Shown here one piece after another: positions 60,628 through 64,000 of a stretch of DNA of 64,000 nt. The stretch is from assembly GCA_041781135.1 (NCBI GenBank), contig JBHAZV010000020.1:81562-145561 (forward strand). Reading direction: 5' to 3'. Position numbers and translations under genes: made by a program. Every line of letters begins with the position of its first letter. The stretch's first letter is position 1. This stretch comes from JAUMXJ01 sp041781135. GTDB lineage: Bacteria; Bacillota; Clostridia; Peptostreptococcales; Acidaminobacteraceae. The notes under the pieces were generated by a model. The model did no database searches. It was not told where the DNA came from and was given only the letters and a program-made list of their open reading frames with translations.

Positions 60628-61425
60628 ATGAGTATTTATACACTTGGCGTCGACATAGGGTCGACAGCGACTAAAGGTCTTATACTAAAAGACGGAGAAG
60701 ATATTGTAACTACGGCTGTCGTGGATGTCGGGGCAGGCACTTCCGGTCCTGCAAAGGTTATGACGGAGATTTTTGCTAAATCTGGACTGAGCAGGTCGGA
60801 TATAGCGTTTGTAATGGCTACGGGTTATGGCAGAAATACTTTTGAAGCCGCCGATGCGCAGATGTCGGAGCTCTCCTGCCATGCAAAGGGCGCACATTTT
60901 CTTTTCCCGCATGTGAGAACGATTATCGATATCGGGGGGCAGGATTCAAAGGCGCTTAAGATTGCTGACAACGGAATGCTCGAAAGCTTTGTAATGAACG
61001 ACAAATGCGCTGCGGGAACAGGCAGGTTTCTCGATGTCATAGCAAAGGTTTTAGAAATAGATATAAACGAACTTGAAAAATATGACGAGCTCTCTACTCA
61101 GGAGATTATAATAAGCTCGACATGCACAGTGTTCGCAGAATCCGAAGTAATTTCGCAGCTTGCAAAGGGTACGAAAAAACAGGATATTATAAAGGGAATA
61201 CATAAATCGATAGCAAGCAGGGTGGGAAGCCTTGCAAAGAGGGTAGGCATACGCGATGATGTCGTGATGACTGGCGGTGTGGCGCTTAATAAAGGTATGA
61301 TAAAGGCTCTCTCCGAGAATATCGGTTTTGAAATACATACAAGCGAGTATTGTCAGCTAAATGGAGCCCTTGGTGCGGCGGTGTTTGCGCACCAGAAGAC
61401 TGTGCAGATTGCGAACAGGCAGTAG
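60628..61425 (+). CDS. hgdC: 2-hydroxyglutaryl-CoA dehydratase activator (archerase)
   Basis: The protein has 265 residues. It is an ASKHA-fold ATPase that opens with GVDIGSTATKG. Two copies share one [4Fe-4S] cluster held by C127 (NDKCAAGTG) and C166 (SSTCTVFAE), the same positions as in the Acidaminococcus activator. DIGGQDSKAL near 101 and MTGGVALNKGM near 214 complete the ATP site. It drives one electron into HgdAB at the cost of ATP. An AAGGGCGG site precedes the ATG. It follows a hairpin, so hgdCAB may be expressed differently from the genes upstream. Confidence 0.96.
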   Translation: MSIYTLGVDIGSTATKGLILKDGEDIVTTAVVDVGAGTSGPAKVMTEIFAKSGLSRSDIAFVMATGYGRNTFEAADAQMSELSCHAKGAHFLFPHVRTIIDIGGQDSKALKIADNGMLESFVMNDKCAAGTGRFLDVIAKVLEIDINELEKYDELSTQEIIISSTCTVFAESEVISQLAKGTKKQDIIKGIHKSIASRVGSLAKRVGIRDDVVMTGGVALNKGMIKALSENIGFEIHTSEYCQLNGALGAAVFAHQKTVQIANRQ

Positions 61426-61466
61426 TTAAAAATATTAAATAAATTTTGTTATAAGGGAGGATGGCG

Positions 61467-62798
61467 ATGAATCAGAAAAAGCTTGAAAAGCTGCCAAATA
61501 AGACGCCGAGACCTGTGGAGGGTCACAAGAGCGCCGCTGCGGTGCTGAGAGGCGTTGTGGACATGGTTTATGACAGGGCTTGGCAGGCAAAAAAAAGAGG
61601 AGAACTCGTGGGATGGAGTTCATCAAAGTTTCCGATCGAGCTTGCAAAGGCGTTTGACCTCAACGTTGTATATCCGGAAAATCACGCTGCGACGACCGCG
61701 GCTAAAAAAGACGGTTTAAGGTTATGCCAGGTTGCCGAGGATATGGGTTACGACAATGATATTTGTGGATATGCGAGGATATCGCTGGCGTATGCAGCCG
61801 GAGAACCTACCGACGCCCGCAAGATGCCGCAGCCGGATTTTTTGCTCTGCTGCAACAATATTTGCAATATGATGACCAAATGGTACGAAAATATTGCAAG
61901 AATGCACAATATTCCGCTTATAATGATCGACATACCTTTTTCCAATACTGTTGAAACCCCGGAAGAAAAGGTCGATTATCTCATCGGTCAGTTTGAATAT
62001 GCGATAAAGCAGCTCGAAGAGCTCACAGGCAAGAAGTTTGAGCAGTCCAAGTTTGATGAGGCATGCAAAGTGGCAAACAGAACGGCTGCGGCATGGCTTA
62101 AGGCATGTAATTACATGGGCAAAAAGCCTTCTCCTCTCAGTGGCTTCGATCTGTTTAACCATATGGCGGACATCGTTGCAGCAAGGTGCGAAGTAGAGGC
62201 CGCCGAGGGCTTCGAGCTGTTGGCCAGGGAATTTGAGCAGTCTGTTGCAGAGAATACATCCACATGGGAATATCCTGAAGAGCACAGAATCCTGTTCGAA
62301 GGCATCCCTTGCTGGCCGGGTCTTAGGGATCTGTTTGAGCCGCTCAAGAATAACGGCGTAAATGTAACTGCTGTTGTGTATGCGCCTGCGTTCGGATTCA
62401 GGTATGAAAATATCAGAGAAATGGCGGCGGCTTACTCTAAAGCTCCATGTTCAGTTTGCATCGAGACCGGCGTAGAATGGCGCGAAACAATGGCAAAGGA
62501 AAATGGAATAAGCGGTGCGCTCGTAAATTATAACAGGAGCTGCAAGCCTTGGAGCGGCGCCATGCCGGAGATAGAGCGCAGATGGAAGACCGACCTCGAT
62601 ATTCCTGTAGTACATTTTGACGGCGACCAGGCCGATGAGCGTAATTTCTCTACGGAACAGTATAATACAAGGGTTCAGGGTCTTGTCGAGATCATGGAGG
62701 AGAGAAAACAGGAACGACTCTCCAAGGGCGAAGAGATTTATACAAATTTCGAAAATACCAAAGAGACTGATTGGTCTAAGCCAACTTTGGAGCATTAG
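61467..62798 (+). CDS. hgdA: 2-hydroxyglutaryl-CoA dehydratase subunit A
   Basis: The protein has 443 residues from the ATG at 61467; an ATG six bases earlier touches the GGGAGG site and is less likely. It belongs to the HGD-D family. The N-terminal part carries PIELAKAFDLNVVYPENHAA in two conserved blocks, and cysteines likely to bind the [4Fe-4S] cluster lie at LLCCNNICN near 130 and elsewhere. With HgdB it removes water from (R)-2-hydroxyglutaryl-CoA by a ketyl-radical mechanism, giving glutaconyl-CoA. It lies 41 nt after hgdC and 9 nt before hgdB. Confidence 0.94.
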   Translation: MNQKKLEKLPNKTPRPVEGHKSAAAVLRGVVDMVYDRAWQAKKRGELVGWSSSKFPIELAKAFDLNVVYPENHAATTAAKKDGLRLCQVAEDMGYDNDICGYARISLAYAAGEPTDARKMPQPDFLLCCNNICNMMTKWYENIARMHNIPLIMIDIPFSNTVETPEEKVDYLIGQFEYAIKQLEELTGKKFEQSKFDEACKVANRTAAAWLKACNYMGKKPSPLSGFDLFNHMADIVAARCEVEAAEGFELLAREFEQSVAENTSTWEYPEEHRILFEGIPCWPGLRDLFEPLKNNGVNVTAVVYAPAFGFRYENIREMAAAYSKAPCSVCIETGVEWRETMAKENGISGALVNYNRSCKPWSGAMPEIERRWKTDLDIPVVHFDGDQADERNFSTEQYNTRVQGLVEIMEERKQERLSKGEEIYTNFENTKETDWSKPTLEH

Positions 62799-62807
62799 GA
62801 GGCAGCT

Positions 62808-63953
62808 ATGGATATAAGAGAATTACTGGATAAATTCAGAGATATTTCGGAAAATATGCGAAAATATCTCGATAAAGCGCTTGCGGAAGGTAAAAAAGCT
62901 GTGGGCATATTCCCGTACTATGCGCCGGAAGAGATAGTCTATGCAGCAGGAATACTCCCGCTTGGCGTGTGGGGCGGACAGGGACCCATCGAAAAAGCGA
63001 AGGAATATTTTCCGACTTTCTATTATTCGCTTGCGCTAAGGTGCCTCGAAATGGCTTTGGACGGCACTCTTGACGGACTCAGCGCTTCCATGCTGACTAC
63101 TCTTGATGATACGCTCAGACCGCTTTCTCAGAATTACAAGGTCAGCGCAGGCAGAAAAATTCCTATGATTTTTTTGAACCACGGTCAACACAGAAAGGAA
63201 GATTTTGGAAAAAAATATAATGCGAGAATTTTTAAGGCGGCTAAGGAAGAACTCGAAAGAATCTGCGGTGTAAGCATAAGCGACGAATCTCTTAGAAGGG
63301 CGTTTGAGGTCTATAATGAAAACCGCTCGGAAAAGCGCAGATTTATTGAGCTTGCGGCGGCGCATCCGAAGACTGTCAAGGCTTCGGACAGATGTCACGT
63401 ATTGAAAAGCAGTTATCACATTTTTAAGGATGAGCATACAGCAATGCTGAAACAACTCAATGACATGCTCGAAAAGCTTCCGGCAGAGGATTGGGATGGA
63501 GTGAGAGTCGTTACGAGCGGTGTAATTGCGGACAATCCGGGGCTGCTTAAAGTTCTTGACGACTACAAAGTCTGCATAGTAGCAGATGACGTAGCGCATG
63601 AATCCAGAGCGCTAAAGGTAGATATAGATATGTCCATCGAGGATCCGATGTATGCGCTGGCTGATCAGTTTGCCAGGATGGATGAAGATCCGATTCTTTA
63701 TGATCCTGATATTGTAAAGCGTCCGGCATATGTTGTGGATCTCGTCAAAAAGAACAACGGCGACGGCTGTCTGCTGTTTATGATGAATTTTAACGATACG
63801 GAAGAAATGGAGTATCCATCGCTTAAAAAGGCTTTTGAGCAGGCGGGCATTCCGCTCATAAAAATGGGCTATGACCAGCAGATGGTGGATTTCGGTCAGG
63901 TTAAGACCCAGCTTGAGACTTTCAGAGAAATCGTCGAGCTAAGCAGGCTTTAG
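62808..63953 (+). CDS. hgdB: 2-hydroxyglutaryl-CoA dehydratase subunit B
   Basis: The protein has 381 residues and is a homologue of HgdA with the same fold, as in known dehydratases. Conserved parts are GIFPYYAPEEIVYAAG near residue 30, IRNLK-equivalent SMLTTLDDTLRPLSQ near 90, RVVTSGVIADNPGLLKVLDDY near 230, and the closing DFGQVKTQLETFREI. AGGAGG precedes the ATG. The gene is complete, ends 47 nt before the window edge, and is followed at once by another start codon. Confidence 0.94.
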   Translation: MDIRELLDKFRDISENMRKYLDKALAEGKKAVGIFPYYAPEEIVYAAGILPLGVWGGQGPIEKAKEYFPTFYYSLALRCLEMALDGTLDGLSASMLTTLDDTLRPLSQNYKVSAGRKIPMIFLNHGQHRKEDFGKKYNARIFKAAKEELERICGVSISDESLRRAFEVYNENRSEKRRFIELAAAHPKTVKASDRCHVLKSSYHIFKDEHTAMLKQLNDMLEKLPAEDWDGVRVVTSGVIADNPGLLKVLDDYKVCIVADDVAHESRALKVDIDMSIEDPMYALADQFARMDEDPILYDPDIVKRPAYVVDLVKKNNGDGCLLFMMNFNDTEEMEYPSLKKAFEQAGIPLIKMGYDQQMVDFGQVKTQLETFREIVELSRL

Positions 63954-63962
63954 GAGGTGCGT

Positions 63963-64000
63963 ATGTCAGTTTGGGAATATGAAGATTTTATTTTTAAGGG
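63963..64000 (+). CDS. Start of a further operon gene, cut by window edge
   Basis: An ATG at 63963 with AGGAGGTG just ahead opens a frame of 12 codons (MSVWEYEDFIFK) to the end of the window. The tight 9-nt spacing shows it belongs to the hydroxyglutarate operon. It is too short to identify. Confidence 0.7.
   Translation, partial: MSVWEYEDFIFK

Overview
The window looks like a chromosomal segment of an anaerobic, motile, Gram-positive-type member of the Bacillota (class Clostridia). Pointers are GGAGG ribosome binding sites, a split glycine decarboxylase (gcvPA/gcvPB), a sigma-28-type flagellin promoter, an S-layer-homology surface protein and a complete hydroxyglutarate route of glutamate fermentation. 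Amino-acid fermenters of the Anaerovoracaceae / Family XIII kind would fit, but no marker gene here fixes the genus.

Layout. 1-2.2 kb: the end of a sugar/nucleoside-type ABC permease gene, then a small membrane protein. 2.5-9.9 kb: glycine cleavage genes gcvT-gcvH-gcvPA-gcvPB, the E3 subunit lpdA, a lipoate ligase and an OsmC protein. P decarboxylates glycine, H carries the lipoyl arm, T releases methylene-THF, E3 reoxidises the lipoyl group, and LplA charges H. 9.9-14.9 kb: RNase R, a HAD phosphatase, a GNAT acetyltransferase and a metallo-beta-lactamase-fold protein. 14.9-18.5 kb, minus strand: thiamine pyrophosphokinase, an ABC exporter and isoaspartyl dipeptidase, divergent from a two-component pair (18.7-20.8 kb). 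21-23.1 kb: purC and two minus-strand genes. 23.2-25.2 kb: a tandem-repeat array, then flagellin with its own promoter and terminator. 25.3-28.9 kb: a DsrE-like protein and a three-gene VTC-domain / DUF4956 / carbohydrate-binding lipoprotein cluster. 29-37.8 kb: a DHH phosphoesterase, a two-component system with an ABC-2 transporter, a GAF-GGDEF-PAS-GGDEF-EAL protein and a CPBP-family membrane protein.

37.8-48 kb: a gene for a roughly 3090-residue secreted SLH protein, preceded by a 23-codon leader ORF. It is bracketed by relics of a duplicated locus: a truncated ABC-exporter 3' end on the left, and a deletion-scarred fusion of a response regulator and an EAL protein on the right. 48-51.5 kb: an intact heterodimeric ABC exporter pair. 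51.9-53.1 kb: a CapA-like lipoprotein.

53.2 kb to the end: a gene cluster for glutamate fermentation through 2-hydroxyglutarate, in the order gcdD-gcdC-gcdB-(2-hydroxyacid dehydrogenase)-(flavodoxin/ferredoxin fusion)-gctA-gctB-gcdA-hgdC-hgdA-hgdB and a further gene cut by the window edge. Together they would convert 2-oxoglutarate to crotonyl-CoA while the biotin-dependent decarboxylase pumps Na+. The flavodoxin/ferredoxin gene inside the operon is a candidate dedicated electron donor for the HgdC activator.

The most interesting points are the duplicated and eroded locus around the giant surface-protein gene, that gene's coupled leader ORF and internal AT-rich island, the redox protein in the hydroxyglutarate operon, and the 29-bp repeat array upstream of flagellin. 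No rRNA, tRNA, CRISPR array or intact transposase gene was seen.
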